From NCBI RefSeq assembly GCF_016918765.2, contig NZ_CP092104.1:868001-932000 (forward strand): a stretch of 64,000 bases of DNA, in the 5' to 3' direction. The position numbers and the translations under genes were made by a program. This stretch comes from Flagellatimonas centrodinii (GTDB taxonomy: Bacteria; Pseudomonadota; Gammaproteobacteria; Nevskiales; Nevskiaceae). Shown here in pieces: positions 8,780 through 17,698 of the stretch. Every line of letters starts with the position of its first letter. Positions within the stretch are counted from its first letter, which is position 1. A model generated the notes under the pieces. It made no database searches and was not told where the DNA came from. It saw nothing but the letters and a program-made list of their open reading frames with translations.

Positions 8780-8846
8780 CCGCCCTCCTCCAGACACAGA
8801 TGAATCGACAACCACCGGTACAGATGCGCGATCCGGGGCCCGCCCG

Positions 8847-9350
8847 ATGACGACAGCCGATACCGGCACGCCGCACGGGGACCGCCTGACACTCCGCGCC
8901 TACCGAGACACCGACCTCGCCGCGGTGGTGGCGCTGTTCACCGCCGCTGTCCACCAGGGCGCCGCCGATCACTACGACGACGCCCAGCGTGCCGCCTGGG
9001 CGCCTCGCCCCCCGGACCTCGAACACTGGCGGCAGCGACTCGCGGCCGATCAGGTGCTGCTGGCGGAAGCCGACGACGACCTCGGCGGCTTCATCGGCTA
9101 TCGCGATGACGGTTACATCGAGTTCCTGTTCACCGCCCCGTCGCAGTTGCGTCGGGGCGTGGCCGCACGGCTGTATGACGCGGCCGAGGCGCGACTGCGC
9201 AGGCAGGGGGTGACGGCGCTGTTTACCGAGGCGAGCCGGGTGGCACGTCCCTTCTTCCTGCGTCAGGGCTTTGTGGTCGAGGCCGAAGAACGGGTGGGCC
9301 GGAACGGCGTCACCTTGCAGCGCTTCCGCATGCGCAAGTCGCTGGCCTGA
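8847..9350 (+). CDS. GNAT family N-acetyltransferase
   Basis: A 167-residue GNAT protein using acetyl-CoA to acetylate an unknown amine. It shows the N-terminal LTLRAYRDTDLAAVVALF, the central GGFIGYRDDGYIEFLFT strand, the acetyl-CoA loop PSQLRRGVAARLYDAAEARL and a late FFLRQGF strand. The start is placed at the ATG at 8847, which puts the conserved LRAYRDTD near the N-terminus. Divergent from the thioesterase operon and convergent with the Abhydrolase lipoprotein gene. Confidence 0.9.
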   Translation: MTTADTGTPHGDRLTLRAYRDTDLAAVVALFTAAVHQGAADHYDDAQRAAWAPRPPDLEHWRQRLAADQVLLAEADDDLGGFIGYRDDGYIEFLFTAPSQLRRGVAARLYDAAEARLRRQGVTALFTEASRVARPFFLRQGFVVEAEERVGRNGVTLQRFRMRKSLA

Positions 9351-9400
9351 GCTTCGGCCGCGGCGGACATCCGCCCGCCGGACGATCCATCAGGCTGCCC

Positions 9401-10819
9401 TCAACCGTCCGGATGGCAGTCGGTCGGCCCGGACGCAGCAAAGCGGTTGGCGGCCGCGACCGCCCGTCCGATCAGGTCATCGGCATCCGCCGGCAGCAGA
9501 AAGCCATCAGCCACTGACTGTGCGGTGGCGGCGCGCAAGGCACAGAGATAATCCCCGTGGCTGGCGTATTCCTGCCCCAGCTCGGCGGAGGTGAACGGCA
9601 GCGTGATGCCGCCGAGCCCGCAGACCGTGCTGCGATACCGCGCCACCGGCACCACCACCGGCGGCAGGCGGATACCGCCCAGCGCATTGCCGAAGCGATC
9701 GGCGGCGAGGCTGCCGTCCTCGTTGAACTGGTAGCGCGGTGCCGCCGGCGGGCGAGCGCCGCCACGGGCCCAACGGTTGAGATGATCAAACGCCGCGTTC
9801 ACCGCATAGCGCATTGGGAATGCGGCCCCGGCGACGATGCAGGCGGCGTGCAGGGGATGCGGCTGCTCGCCATAGTTGCCGGCCACCTCCAGCTGTCGCG
9901 CATAGGCCTCGCCCGACCGTTGTGGCAGGTCAGCCTCGGCCCGCAGGCCCTGGCCGAAGACCTGCTGGTAGCCGACATGAAAATCCTGGTGCGCCGATCC
10001 CGCCACTTCCCAGAGCACCACGTTAGTGTCGGTGGCGGGCCCTTCGGGGCGCGCCTCATAGTCACTGAGCAAATGCAGCACCGGCACCGGTGGCGGCGCG
10101 GTGAACACCCGACCGATGCTGGAATGCACGAGGACGCCATCGATCTGCTGTGGATCGATGTGCCCTTCGGACACGAACTCGAACAACTGGTTGGCGGACT
10201 GACTCTGCCCGGCCGCCAGCACGGTCTGCACCGGCAGCCCGTCCATCGGATCGATCTCGTCCGGGGCACGAATCGCGCGCGCCACCTGGTTGAGCATGCT
10301 GAACGCGAAGTCATCGCCGGGGTGATCCAGCGGCCCGTAGCGAACCGGGTCCCACAGCTTGGGGGTGAGCAGCGGCAGGCAACAGAGACCCGCCGCCTGC
10401 ACGCTGACATGCGCGTAGGCGTACCCCTCACGCAGGAAGTAGGCCTGACTGTTGAGGGTGTCCACCGCATTCTCGAACTGGGCGCTGACGTTGACCCAGT
10501 CGAGCACCACAGTGCCGTTGAATCGGGCCGGGTCCAGCGGGCGTCGCAGGATGAAACGCGTGGTGTAGGGCTGGGTGCTGCCGTCGACCTTGGACGTGGC
10601 AGTGCCACGGATGAAGTACTCGGCCTCGGTGTAGCCCAGGTCTTCGAGCCGGAACCAGCTATCCCACAGCGCATGGCCACGCAGGCCGCCCTCGATCGGG
10701 CCGCTCACCCGGGCCGCAGCGGTGGTGCCGCCGAGATCGGCTTGCAGCCCATCGCCGCCACAGGCCGACAGCCCCAGCAGGACCACCGCCATGCCGCCCC
10801 GCCACCATGCGTGTGCCAT
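9401..10819 (-). CDS. Alpha/beta hydrolase domain-containing lipoprotein
   Basis: A 472-residue secreted hydrolase. The N-terminus is a lipoprotein signal with lipobox LSAC. The family (alpha/beta hydrolase domain, about 450 residues) is recognised by FNGTVVLDWVNVSAQFENA and the nucleophile elbow AAGQSQSANQLFEFV, in which a Ser is the likely nucleophile. Members of this family sit in terpenoid, steroid or aromatic degradation loci, but the substrate is not known. A 119-base gap separates it from the next hydrolase gene upstream on the same strand. Confidence 0.9.
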   Translation of the reverse strand: MAHAWWRGGMAVVLLGLSACGGDGLQADLGGTTAAARVSGPIEGGLRGHALWDSWFRLEDLGYTEAEYFIRGTATSKVDGSTQPYTTRFILRRPLDPARFNGTVVLDWVNVSAQFENAVDTLNSQAYFLREGYAYAHVSVQAAGLCCLPLLTPKLWDPVRYGPLDHPGDDFAFSMLNQVARAIRAPDEIDPMDGLPVQTVLAAGQSQSANQLFEFVSEGHIDPQQIDGVLVHSSIGRVFTAPPPVPVLHLLSDYEARPEGPATDTNVVLWEVAGSAHQDFHVGYQQVFGQGLRAEADLPQRSGEAYARQLEVAGNYGEQPHPLHAACIVAGAAFPMRYAVNAAFDHLNRWARGGARPPAAPRYQFNEDGSLAADRFGNALGGIRLPPVVVPVARYRSTVCGLGGITLPFTSAELGQEYASHGDYLCALRAATAQSVADGFLLPADADDLIGRAVAAANRFAASGPTDCHPDG

Positions 10820-10938
10820 TGCGTCTCCCTTCGGCCCGCGTTCTGGCGCGGGTCCACAGGGTCAGCATCGGTCAGGCTCAGGCGCCGGGCTTCATCCGTT
10901 CGCAGCAGCCCGGCCGGACCGGCATCGAGCCGAACGCG

Positions 10939-11766
10939 TCACCCGGCGACGCCCAGATGCTCGGCAAGCAGGGCATTGAGGGCATCCGGCTGCTCCAGCG
11001 GAATCCAGTGCCCGCCCGGCAGCCCTACGTAGCGCCAACGGCCGTGCACCCAGCGTTCGGACCGGATCATCTGGGACGCCACCAGGTACCGGTCGTCGCG
11101 GCTGTGGATGCCGAGCGTATCGGCGCGTGCCTTGGGGTGTTGCCCCAACAGCATCGACAGCAGATTGGCGCGGTACAGCCGCAGAGCAGCGCGCCAGCGC
11201 CCCGGCGCCCGCATCCGGGCCATCACCTCGTCGGCGTCGGGGTGCGACCGGAACACGCTGCGGAAACCGGGGAAGAACGGCAGTCGCAACAGGCGCTCGG
11301 CGAGACCTGCCAGCATGAAATAGAGGATGTACCAACTCCGCAGCTTCTGGCCGAGACCGGCACGTGCATAGGCCATCGGGTGCCCCACGGAGATCACCAC
11401 CAATCGTCTGACGCGTGCCGGATACCGACCCGCCAGCAGCCAGGCGATGGCCGCACCCCAGTCATGTCCGACCACATCGGCCTGGGCGACGCCGAGATGA
11501 TCCAGCAGGCCGAGCAGATCGCCCAACACTTCCGACCAGTGATAGTCGGCGGTTCGGGGCGCGATGGCGGAGTCACCATATCCGCGAAGATCGGGGGCGA
11601 GCACACGGAATCCCCGCGCGACGAGAAAAGTCACCTGCGCCGACCACATCTCGGCACGGTCGGGAAAGCCGTGAAGCAGCAATACCACGGGTTTTTCGCG
11701 GTTGTCGGGGGCGGAATCGTGATAGGCGATCATCACCCCGTCGCGCACGAATTTTGACTTATTCAT
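10939..11766 (-). CDS. Alpha/beta fold hydrolase, epoxide hydrolase-like
   Basis: A 275-residue hydrolase. LLLHGFPDRAEMWSAQ carries the HGxP oxyanion motif, VLAPDLRGYGDS is the following strand, and the nucleophile elbow is VVGHDWGAAIAW with Asp, as in epoxide hydrolases and haloalkane dehalogenases. A late PGGHWIPLEQPDAL supplies the catalytic His. The ATG at 11766 gives MNKSKFVRDGVMIAYHD, the normal family start. An epoxide hydrolase role is likely but dehalogenation cannot be excluded. Confidence 0.9.
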   Translation of the reverse strand: MNKSKFVRDGVMIAYHDSAPDNREKPVVLLLHGFPDRAEMWSAQVTFLVARGFRVLAPDLRGYGDSAIAPRTADYHWSEVLGDLLGLLDHLGVAQADVVGHDWGAAIAWLLAGRYPARVRRLVVISVGHPMAYARAGLGQKLRSWYILYFMLAGLAERLLRLPFFPGFRSVFRSHPDADEVMARMRAPGRWRAALRLYRANLLSMLLGQHPKARADTLGIHSRDDRYLVASQMIRSERWVHGRWRYVGLPGGHWIPLEQPDALNALLAEHLGVAG

Positions 11767-11849
11767 GACAAGGAGTGTCGGCGGCCTCCCGTGCTCCGTC
11801 AACGCAATCCACCTTCGGGTTGGGCATTCGGCTGTCGCGCCGCCCAGGT

Positions 11850-12095
11850 TCATCCCGCCGGCGTTCGCGCCCCGACAAAGTGGAACCGGGGCTGCAGGCT
11901 GCCGTCGGCCGCGGTCACCAGTGCCTGCCAGTCGACCAGCCGGCGGGTACTCATGGGAAGCCCTTCCCGCGGGTAGAGGCGGGTGTACACCACCACGACC
12001 TCATCGCTTTCATCGGCACGGGCCAGGCCCAGGGCAAGGTAGTGATTGCCCTTGTAATGGCGATAGACCCCGGGACGAAATGCATCTTCGGACAT
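11850..12095 (-). CDS. DUF1653 domain-containing protein
   Basis: An 81-residue protein of the DUF1653 family, which starts with a PGVYRHYKGNHYLALG-like segment and has the VVVVYTRLYP strand seen here. The function is unknown. The ATG at 12095 (MSEDAFRPG) is favoured by family length; one three codons upstream at 12104 is possible, and neither has a clear ribosome site. Divergent from the SDR gene, with about 60 bases between them. Confidence 0.88.
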   Translation of the reverse strand: MSEDAFRPGVYRHYKGNHYLALGLARADESDEVVVVYTRLYPREGLPMSTRRLVDWQALVTAADGSLQPRFHFVGARTPAG

Positions 12096-12158
12096 GGACG
12101 GCATCAGGCAGTGGTGAGCTTGCGGCACTATACCGGCGTCCCTTCAGTGGAGCCCCCC

Positions 12159-12983
12159 ATGCGTTCTTCCCCCGTCGTGCTCATTACCGGTTGTTCCAGT
12201 GGTATCGGCCGCGCCTTGGCGCTGGCCTTCCATGCCCGCGGTTGCCGCACTGTCGCCACCGCGCGCCGACCGGACACACTGGCACCGCTCGCCGAACAGG
12301 GCATCCACACGATGGCACTGGATGTCACCCACAGCGACTCCGTGGCCGCTGCCGTGGCGACGGCGGAATCGGCCCACGGTGGCATCGACATCCTGGTCAA
12401 CAATGCCGGCATCCCGGTGATGGGGCCGCTGGCCGAATTGCCCCTGGACGCGCTGCGGCAACAGTGGGAAACCAATGTCACCGCCCCGGTGGCGATGGTG
12501 CAGGCGGTGGTGCCGGGCATGGCGCGTCGGGGCCGTGGTCGCATCGTCAACATCGGCAGCGTCTCGGGCATTCTCACCACCCCGTTCGCAGGCCCCTACT
12601 GCGCCAGCAAGGCGGCGCTGCACGCCCTCAACGACGCCATGCGGATGGAGCTCAAACCGTTCGGCATCGAGGTGCTGCTGGTCCAGCCCGGCGCCATCCA
12701 GAGTGGCTTCGGCGACGGCGCGAAACGGCAGACGGCACAACACACCTGGCAGCTGTACGCCCGTTTTGCCGAGGGAATCGCACGCCGGGCCGGCGCCTCG
12801 CAGGAGAACGCCACCCCCACCGCCACGTTCGCCACCGCCTTCGTCGATGAAGTGCTGTCGGCCCGGCCCCGCGCCATCATTCCCCTCGGCAACGGCAGTC
12901 GCAGCCTGCCCCGCCTGGCCCGGCTGCCCGTGGCGATGAAGGACCGTATCCTGGCTCGTCGCTTCGGGCTCACCGCGTCATGA
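12159..12983 (+). CDS. SDR family NAD(P)-dependent oxidoreductase
   Basis: A 274-residue classical short-chain dehydrogenase. It has the cofactor motif ITGCSSGIGRALA (about 9-21), the NNAG motif in LVNNAGIPVMG, the catalytic Ser in VNIGSVSGILT and YCASK with catalytic Tyr and Lys. The ATG at 12159 follows GGAG by six bases and puts the Rossmann motif at the expected place. The substrate is unknown; the form resembles 17-beta-hydroxysteroid or retinol-type SDRs. Confidence 0.93.
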   Translation: MRSSPVVLITGCSSGIGRALALAFHARGCRTVATARRPDTLAPLAEQGIHTMALDVTHSDSVAAAVATAESAHGGIDILVNNAGIPVMGPLAELPLDALRQQWETNVTAPVAMVQAVVPGMARRGRGRIVNIGSVSGILTTPFAGPYCASKAALHALNDAMRMELKPFGIEVLLVQPGAIQSGFGDGAKRQTAQHTWQLYARFAEGIARRAGASQENATPTATFATAFVDEVLSARPRAIIPLGNGSRSLPRLARLPVAMKDRILARRFGLTAS

Positions 12984-13061
12984 GCGGCGGCGGGCGCTGG
13001 ACTTCATCGTCATCGCATCGCAGGCTTGTGCGCACATGACCCCGCCACCGGAACCGCCTCG

Positions 13062-14402
13062 ATGTTCGACCTCAGCACCTTCGACACGCTGATCGCCCGC
13101 GGCTTTCGCGCCACCGAAGCGGCGCTGGCCGCGCCAGAAACCTACGTCCAGGCGGTGGCTGCCATTGCCGCACTGCTGCTGGGCTGGCTGTTGTCCGCAC
13201 GCATCGCCGATTTCGGCAAGCCGGGTTCCGCCCTGCGCAAGCTGGTGGAACACCTCGAAGGCCTGTTGCGACCGGCGCTGTCGGCCCTGCTGGTGCTGGT
13301 GGCAGCCGCGCTGTCGAAGATGGTGCTGGGCGCCGACTGGCTGCTGCGGGTGGCGCTGATACTGATGGTGCTGTGGCTGCTGGAGAGCTGCATTCGCCGC
13401 ATGACCCGTGACAGTCTGGCCGGCCCGCTGCTCCGGGTGGTGGTGCTGCCCTTGGTGTCGCTGCACCTGCTCGGGGCGCTGGCGCCGATCAGCGCCACGC
13501 TGGAATCGATGGCGATGGAGATCGGCAACCTGCGCATCACCGTCAACGGCGTTTTGCGGGTGTTGCTGTTCGGCACCGTGCTGCTGTGGCTGGGGTGGGC
13601 CGCCAACCGCGCCGGACTCAACGCCATCCGGCGTCAGGAACGGCTTGATGTCCGCACCCGGGAGGTCCTCGCCAAGCTGTTCCAGATCGGCCTGTCATTG
13701 CTGGTGGTGCTGCTGTTGCTGCAGGTGATGGGCATCAACCTGACGGCCTTGGCGGTCTTCGGTGGCGCCCTCGGGGTGGGTTTGGGATTCGGCCTGCAAT
13801 CGATCGCCTCGAACTTCATCTCCGGCATCATCATCCTCTTCGACCGCTCGCTGTCGGTGGGCGACTATGTGGAAATCGAAGGGGGGCAGAACGGCTATGT
13901 CCGCGAGTTGACCCTGCGTTACACCACGCTGGAGGGCTTCGAGGGCAAGGCGGTGCTGGTGCCGAACGAGACCTTCATCACCAAGCCCTTCACCAACTGG
14001 ACCCACCGCGACCGCAAACAGCGCTACCGGGTCGACTTTTCGGTGGCCTACGCCACCGACATCCGACGGTTGTGCCAACTGATCCGCGAGACCGTCGCGC
14101 AGCACCCTCAGGTGATTGCCGGCGAGCACATTCCCATCGAGGAACGGCCCGACTGCGAGATCGACAGCTTCGGCGATTCCGGGGTCAACATGTTCGTCGA
14201 GTTCTGGATGGAAGGCATCGACGATGGCCGTAACCGCGTCGGTGGCGACCTGTTGCTGATGATCTTCGAAACCCTGCGCGAACACGGCATCGAGATCCCG
14301 TTCCCGCAGCGCGAGGTCCGCGTGCTGCCGCGCAACCCGGTGGGCAAGGGGCCCAGCGGCCTGCAGCCGGTAGACCCGCCCGGCACCGCGCCGGACGCCT
14401 AG
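13062..14402 (+). CDS. MscS family mechanosensitive ion channel
   Basis: A 446-residue inner-membrane channel that releases solutes on osmotic downshock. Several hydrophobic segments (about 25-45, 78-100, 120-145, 165-190, 215-240) precede the MscS core: the pore-lining helix [20 protein letters not shown], then [21 protein letters not shown]. The cytoplasmic beta domain and C-terminal region follow. The longer N-terminal part marks it as an extended MscS-like (YbdG/YnaI-type) channel. The stop overlaps the convergent GST stop by three bases. Confidence 0.93.
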   Translation: MFDLSTFDTLIARGFRATEAALAAPETYVQAVAAIAALLLGWLLSARIADFGKPGSALRKLVEHLEGLLRPALSALLVLVAAALSKMVLGADWLLRVALILMVLWLLESCIRRMTRDSLAGPLLRVVVLPLVSLHLLGALAPISATLESMAMEIGNLRITVNGVLRVLLFGTVLLWLGWAANRAGLNAIRRQERLDVRTREVLAKLFQIGLSLLVVLLLLQVMGINLTALAVFGGALGVGLGFGLQSIASNFISGIIILFDRSLSVGDYVEIEGGQNGYVRELTLRYTTLEGFEGKAVLVPNETFITKPFTNWTHRDRKQRYRVDFSVAYATDIRRLCQLIRETVAQHPQVIAGEHIPIEERPDCEIDSFGDSGVNMFVEFWMEGIDDGRNRVGGDLLLMIFETLREHGIEIPFPQREVRVLPRNPVGKGPSGLQPVDPPGTAPDA

Positions 14403-15088
14403 GCGGCCGGCTTGGTTGCCGTCACCAACATCGACTGCGCCATCTTTCGGGTGGCCTCTCCGTCTCCACCAAGATCGATCGGGTGCGGAATGACGATGCC
14501 CCGCTGCACCGCCGGGCGGGCCCGCACCGCCGCCAGCCAGCGCTGCAGATGCGGCAGGTCATCGATGTCGACGCCAGCCCAGAAGTGCAGGGACACCCAG
14601 GCCCAGTGCGCGATGTCGGCAATCGAGTAGTCATCACACAGGTATTCATGGTCGGCCAGCCGGGTGTCGAGCACGCGATAGAGCCGCTTGGTCTCGCTCT
14701 GGTAGCGCTCGATGGCATACGGAATCTTCTCCGGCGCGTAGCGGAAAAAGACATTGGCCTGGCCCTGCATCGGTCCGATGCCGCCCATCTGGAACATCAG
14801 CCACTGCATCACCCGTGAACGCCCGGCGCGGTCGGTCGGCAGCAACCGGCCGAACTTCTCGGCGAGATACACCAGAATCGCCCCTGACTCGAATACCGCC
14901 AGATCATCTTCATCGCGATCGACGATGGTGGGGATACGGCCATTCGGATTCAGTGCCAGGTAGTCCGGTGCCTTCTGCTCGCCCTTCGACAGCGAAATGG
15001 GGTGCACCGCATAGGGCACGCCCAGCTCCTCGAGCATGATGGAGGCCTTCCAGCCATTGGGGGTGGCGGCGGTATACAGGTCGATCAT
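14399..15088 (-). CDS. Glutathione S-transferase, YfcG/YghU (nu) type
   Basis: A 229-residue GST of the nu-class disulfide-bond oxidoreductases. [19 protein letters not shown] and [20 protein letters not shown] are the glutathione-binding parts; [20 protein letters not shown] is the hallmark segment of YfcG/YghU. These enzymes reduce disulfides or peroxides with glutathione. It follows the peroxiredoxin-like gene by 23 bases, suggesting one redox operon headed by tetR. The ATG at 15088 is chosen because it gives the standard N-terminus. Confidence 0.93.
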   Translation of the reverse strand: MIDLYTAATPNGWKASIMLEELGVPYAVHPISLSKGEQKAPDYLALNPNGRIPTIVDRDEDDLAVFESGAILVYLAEKFGRLLPTDRAGRSRVMQWLMFQMGGIGPMQGQANVFFRYAPEKIPYAIERYQSETKRLYRVLDTRLADHEYLCDDYSIADIAHWAWVSLHFWAGVDIDDLPHLQRWLAAVRARPAVQRGIVIPHPIDLGGDGEATRKMAQSMLVTATKPAA

Positions 15089-15111
15089 GGTCGGCTCCGG
15101 TGACGGGTCAG

Positions 15112-15954
15112 TCAGACAATGGCGTGGCGGTCGAGCACCGCCAGAAACTGCTGCGGCTCCGGGCGAACCCGATAGTTGTCGGTCAGGTCGCAATAGATCA
15201 CCTGTCCGTGCGCATCGGTGATGAAGACGCTGGGCCGCGGCACGTCGCTGTCGTAGCCCAGCATCTGCATGCCCGCCGGCAGGCCGCCACGCTCGAGAAT
15301 GCCGAGGCGGGCCGCCGCCGCATTGCCGCCATCGGTCAGAAATCGCATCGGCACCTGGAACCGCGACGCCAGTGATGCCGTGTGCCCCTGCGGTTGCGGG
15401 CTGACCAGCAGCACCTGCACGCCGCGCTGTGCCAGTGCCTGATACTGGGCTGCGACTTCGCGGATCTGCGCCATGCACAGCGGGCACCAGTTACCGCGGA
15501 AGAAAATCCACAGTGCCGGCTGCGTCGTGAGTGCCTCGCGGCTGACGGGCTGCCCGTTCTCCTGCAGTTGAAAGTCGGGCAGTGTCGCCCCTTCACGCAG
15601 TACCGAGCCGGTGGGCGGGGCAAACCGCGAGTACCAGAAAACGTATCCGAGACACCCAACCACCCCGACCCCGAACGCCAGCCAGAAGGCGATGCCACCG
15701 ACGCCCCCGATCAAACCGGCCAGCGCCGTGCCGACAATGCCGGCCATCAGCATCGGGTAGAGGTTGCGGGAGGTGCGCGCCGGCGGAAAGGCAAACACCC
15801 GGGTGAAGAACAATGTCGGTCCGGCGCAGGCGATCACCGTCCCCAGCCAGGCGGATGCGATGCCCGCCTGCAGTAGCTGCACCAGCGCCAGCAGAAACCC
15901 CACGGCCGATGCCGCCAGAAAGGTCGAAACAAAAATTGCCTTGAAATGGCTCAT
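15112..15954 (-). CDS. Membrane-attached peroxiredoxin-like (AhpC/TSA) protein
   Basis: A 280-residue protein with about four hydrophobic segments in residues 1-105 followed by a thioredoxin-fold redoxin domain (about 110-280). The active site [14 protein letters not shown] has a CxxC, so it could act as a peroxiredoxin or a thiol-disulfide reductase. The start at 15954 is decided by TGGAGG five bases upstream; a TTG overlapping the tetR stop is less likely. The redoxin domain probably works at the membrane. It sits between tetR and a nu-class GST. Confidence 0.9.
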   Translation of the reverse strand: MSHFKAIFVSTFLAASAVGFLLALVQLLQAGIASAWLGTVIACAGPTLFFTRVFAFPPARTSRNLYPMLMAGIVGTALAGLIGGVGGIAFWLAFGVGVVGCLGYVFWYSRFAPPTGSVLREGATLPDFQLQENGQPVSREALTTQPALWIFFRGNWCPLCMAQIREVAAQYQALAQRGVQVLLVSPQPQGHTASLASRFQVPMRFLTDGGNAAAARLGILERGGLPAGMQMLGYDSDVPRPSVFITDAHGQVIYCDLTDNYRVRPEPQQFLAVLDRHAIV

Positions 15955-15980
15955 GTCGGCCTCCAGGGCCTGGCGAGTGA

Positions 15981-16562
15981 TCAATCGAGTACGCGCAGTG
16001 CCACCCGCACGATGTCTTCCAGCGCTGCCCGCCCGGGCTGTGCCTTGGCCGCGAGATTGAGTCCGGTCACGGTATTAACGAGAAATCGCGCCAGCGCACG
16101 GGGCGATTCGGCGGTGCCGATGCTGCCGTCGGCCTGCCCGTGCCGGACGGCCTGCATCAGCGCGGCTTCCAAACGCTGGCGTACGGCACGTGCGGCGTTC
16201 TGCAATTCGGCATCTACCGTCGCCAGCTCGGTGAGGCAATTGTTGGCAAAGCAGCCCCGCACCCCCTCGGGCTGTATGGCCTGGTGGACGCAGCGGCGCA
16301 GGGCCGCCTCAATCGCCGGACGACTGGCGCCGGGCTGCAGCAGCGGCGCCAGGATGCCTTCGCGCAGCATCGCGTCGTAGCGATCGAGACAGCTCACCAG
16401 CAACTGACGCTTGCTGCCGAAGGTGTCGTACAGGCTGCTCTTGCTCAGTCCGGTGGCAGCCAGCAGTTGATCAAGCGACGTGGCCTTGTAGCCGTTGGTC
16501 CAAAACGCCGAAAGCGCCCGTTCGAGCGCGTGGTCTTCATCAAAGGCACGGGTACGGGCCAT
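15981..16562 (-). CDS. TetR/AcrR family transcriptional regulator
   Basis: A 193-residue TetR-type repressor. The N-terminal helix-turn-helix is clear: ALERALSAFWTNGYKATS then LLAATGLSKSSLYDTFGSK (about 12-50). The C-terminal ligand domain is of the TetR_C type often seen next to oxidoreductases. As first gene of the tetR-peroxiredoxin-GST group it probably represses its own operon; a promoter and operator-like repeats lie just upstream. Confidence 0.93.
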   Translation of the reverse strand: MARTRAFDEDHALERALSAFWTNGYKATSLDQLLAATGLSKSSLYDTFGSKRQLLVSCLDRYDAMLREGILAPLLQPGASRPAIEAALRRCVHQAIQPEGVRGCFANNCLTELATVDAELQNAARAVRQRLEAALMQAVRHGQADGSIGTAESPRALARFLVNTVTGLNLAAKAQPGRAALEDIVRVALRVLD

Positions 16563-16588
16563 GGCTGCGGTGGGGTCTCATCGATTCC

Positions 16589-16637
16589 GGACTGATCGGT
16601 CCATAATCGGCCGACATCCACCTGACGTCAAGTCAGG
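16589..16637 (-). promoter_or_regulatory. Promoter and operator-like repeats upstream of tetR-peroxiredoxin-GST operon
   Basis: On the minus strand, TTGACG (16631-16626) and GATTAT (16608-16603) are separated by 17 bases, as in a sigma-70 promoter. A near-palindrome GGACTGATCGGTCC (16589-16602, 12 of 14 positions symmetric) follows the -10 box. A second inverted repeat, CCTGAC and GTCAGG with a 5-base spacer (16621-16637), overlaps the -35 box. Binding of the TetR to either is inferred. Confidence 0.5.
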
Positions 16638-16688
16638 CGGTTGCAGATCGACCGTCGATCGTCACCGCGACGCAGGCGGCACCGCGCC

Positions 16689-17672
16689 TCAGTCCACCGG
16701 TCGCCAGAGCGCCTCAACGCCGGGGTCGATTGCATGCACCAGTCGATTGAGCAGGGACTTGAGCACAGCGCCTTCGCCGGCGCCCAGTCGCTCCAGCACC
16801 TGGCTTTCCAGTGCTTTGGCAGCGGCGATGAGTTTGAGCGCACAGTCGCTGCCGGCTGCGGTGAGTTGGTAGGCCACGCCCTGATCCGCGGTTTCCGGCA
16901 GTTGTTCGGCAAGGCCGCGAGCGACCAGATCGCCAATGGCATCGCAGGCACTGCGGTTGAGCACGCCCGCCATCCCCCGCTCCAGCTCGGCACCCGTCAT
17001 CACATGCTTGAGCGTGAGGGTCGACAGCAGATAGAACGCCTCGTCGGTGAGCCCGGCTTCCGCCAGCAGTCCGCGAATCTGGCCGAAGAACTGGAAGTGG
17101 CTGCGGCCCAGCAGATACCCCAGGAAGTCTTCACCGAAGCTGCCGGCCAGTTCCGCGGCGCGCGGCTTTTCGCCGGGGCCGTCGCGGCGGGTTGCATGCG
17201 CATAGCGGCCGCCGTGGAACACCAGCGGCGCGGTTTCCGACTGGTCGAAGGCCAGCACTTCGCCGATGAAAATGAGGTGGTCGCCGCCCTGATAGGTCGA
17301 GGCGGTCCGACATTGGAAGCGGGCGGCGCAATCCTTGAGCAGGGGCACGCCACCGGCCCCCTCCTCGATGTCGATGCCGGCAAACTTGTCCTCGCCGCGC
17401 CGGGCAAAACGCCCGGACAGGGCTTCCTGATCGGCGGTCAGCACATGCACCGCCCAGTGCCCGGCATCGCGGAAGTGCTCGAAGCTCATCGCGTTGTTGG
17501 CGAGGCTCCACAACACCAGCGGCGGCTCCAGCGACACCGAGTTGAAGCTGCTGGCGGTCAGCCCGAGCGGCGTACCGTCCGCCGCCCGGGTGGTGATGAT
17601 GGTGACCCCGGTGGCAAAACTGCCGAGGGCCTGGCGGAACGCCTTGGGATCGAATGCGGTGCTTTGCGTCAT
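16689..17672 (-). CDS. Flavin reductase fused to a MarR-like winged-helix domain
   Basis: A 327-residue two-domain protein. Residues 1-170 form a flavin reductase of the HpaC/ActVB type: FRQALGSFATGVTIITT, GLTASSFNSVSLEPPLVLWS and CRTASTYQGGDHLIFIGEV. It would supply reduced flavin to a monooxygenase using NAD(P)H. Residues about 190-327 resemble a MarR-type winged helix (LLSTLTLKHVMTGAELERG ... DLVARGLAEQLPE). This layout is known from the Acinetobacter p-hydroxyphenylacetate hydroxylase reductase C1, whose MarR-like tail gates activity by substrate. No partner monooxygenase is adjacent. The start ATG at 17672 gives the family N-terminus. Confidence 0.9.
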   Translation of the reverse strand: MTQSTAFDPKAFRQALGSFATGVTIITTRAADGTPLGLTASSFNSVSLEPPLVLWSLANNAMSFEHFRDAGHWAVHVLTADQEALSGRFARRGEDKFAGIDIEEGAGGVPLLKDCAARFQCRTASTYQGGDHLIFIGEVLAFDQSETAPLVFHGGRYAHATRRDGPGEKPRAAELAGSFGEDFLGYLLGRSHFQFFGQIRGLLAEAGLTDEAFYLLSTLTLKHVMTGAELERGMAGVLNRSACDAIGDLVARGLAEQLPETADQGVAYQLTAAGSDCALKLIAAAKALESQVLERLGAGEGAVLKSLLNRLVHAIDPGVEALWRPVD

Positions 17673-17698
17673 ATCGTCAATGGCGTCCCCGTCGACGC

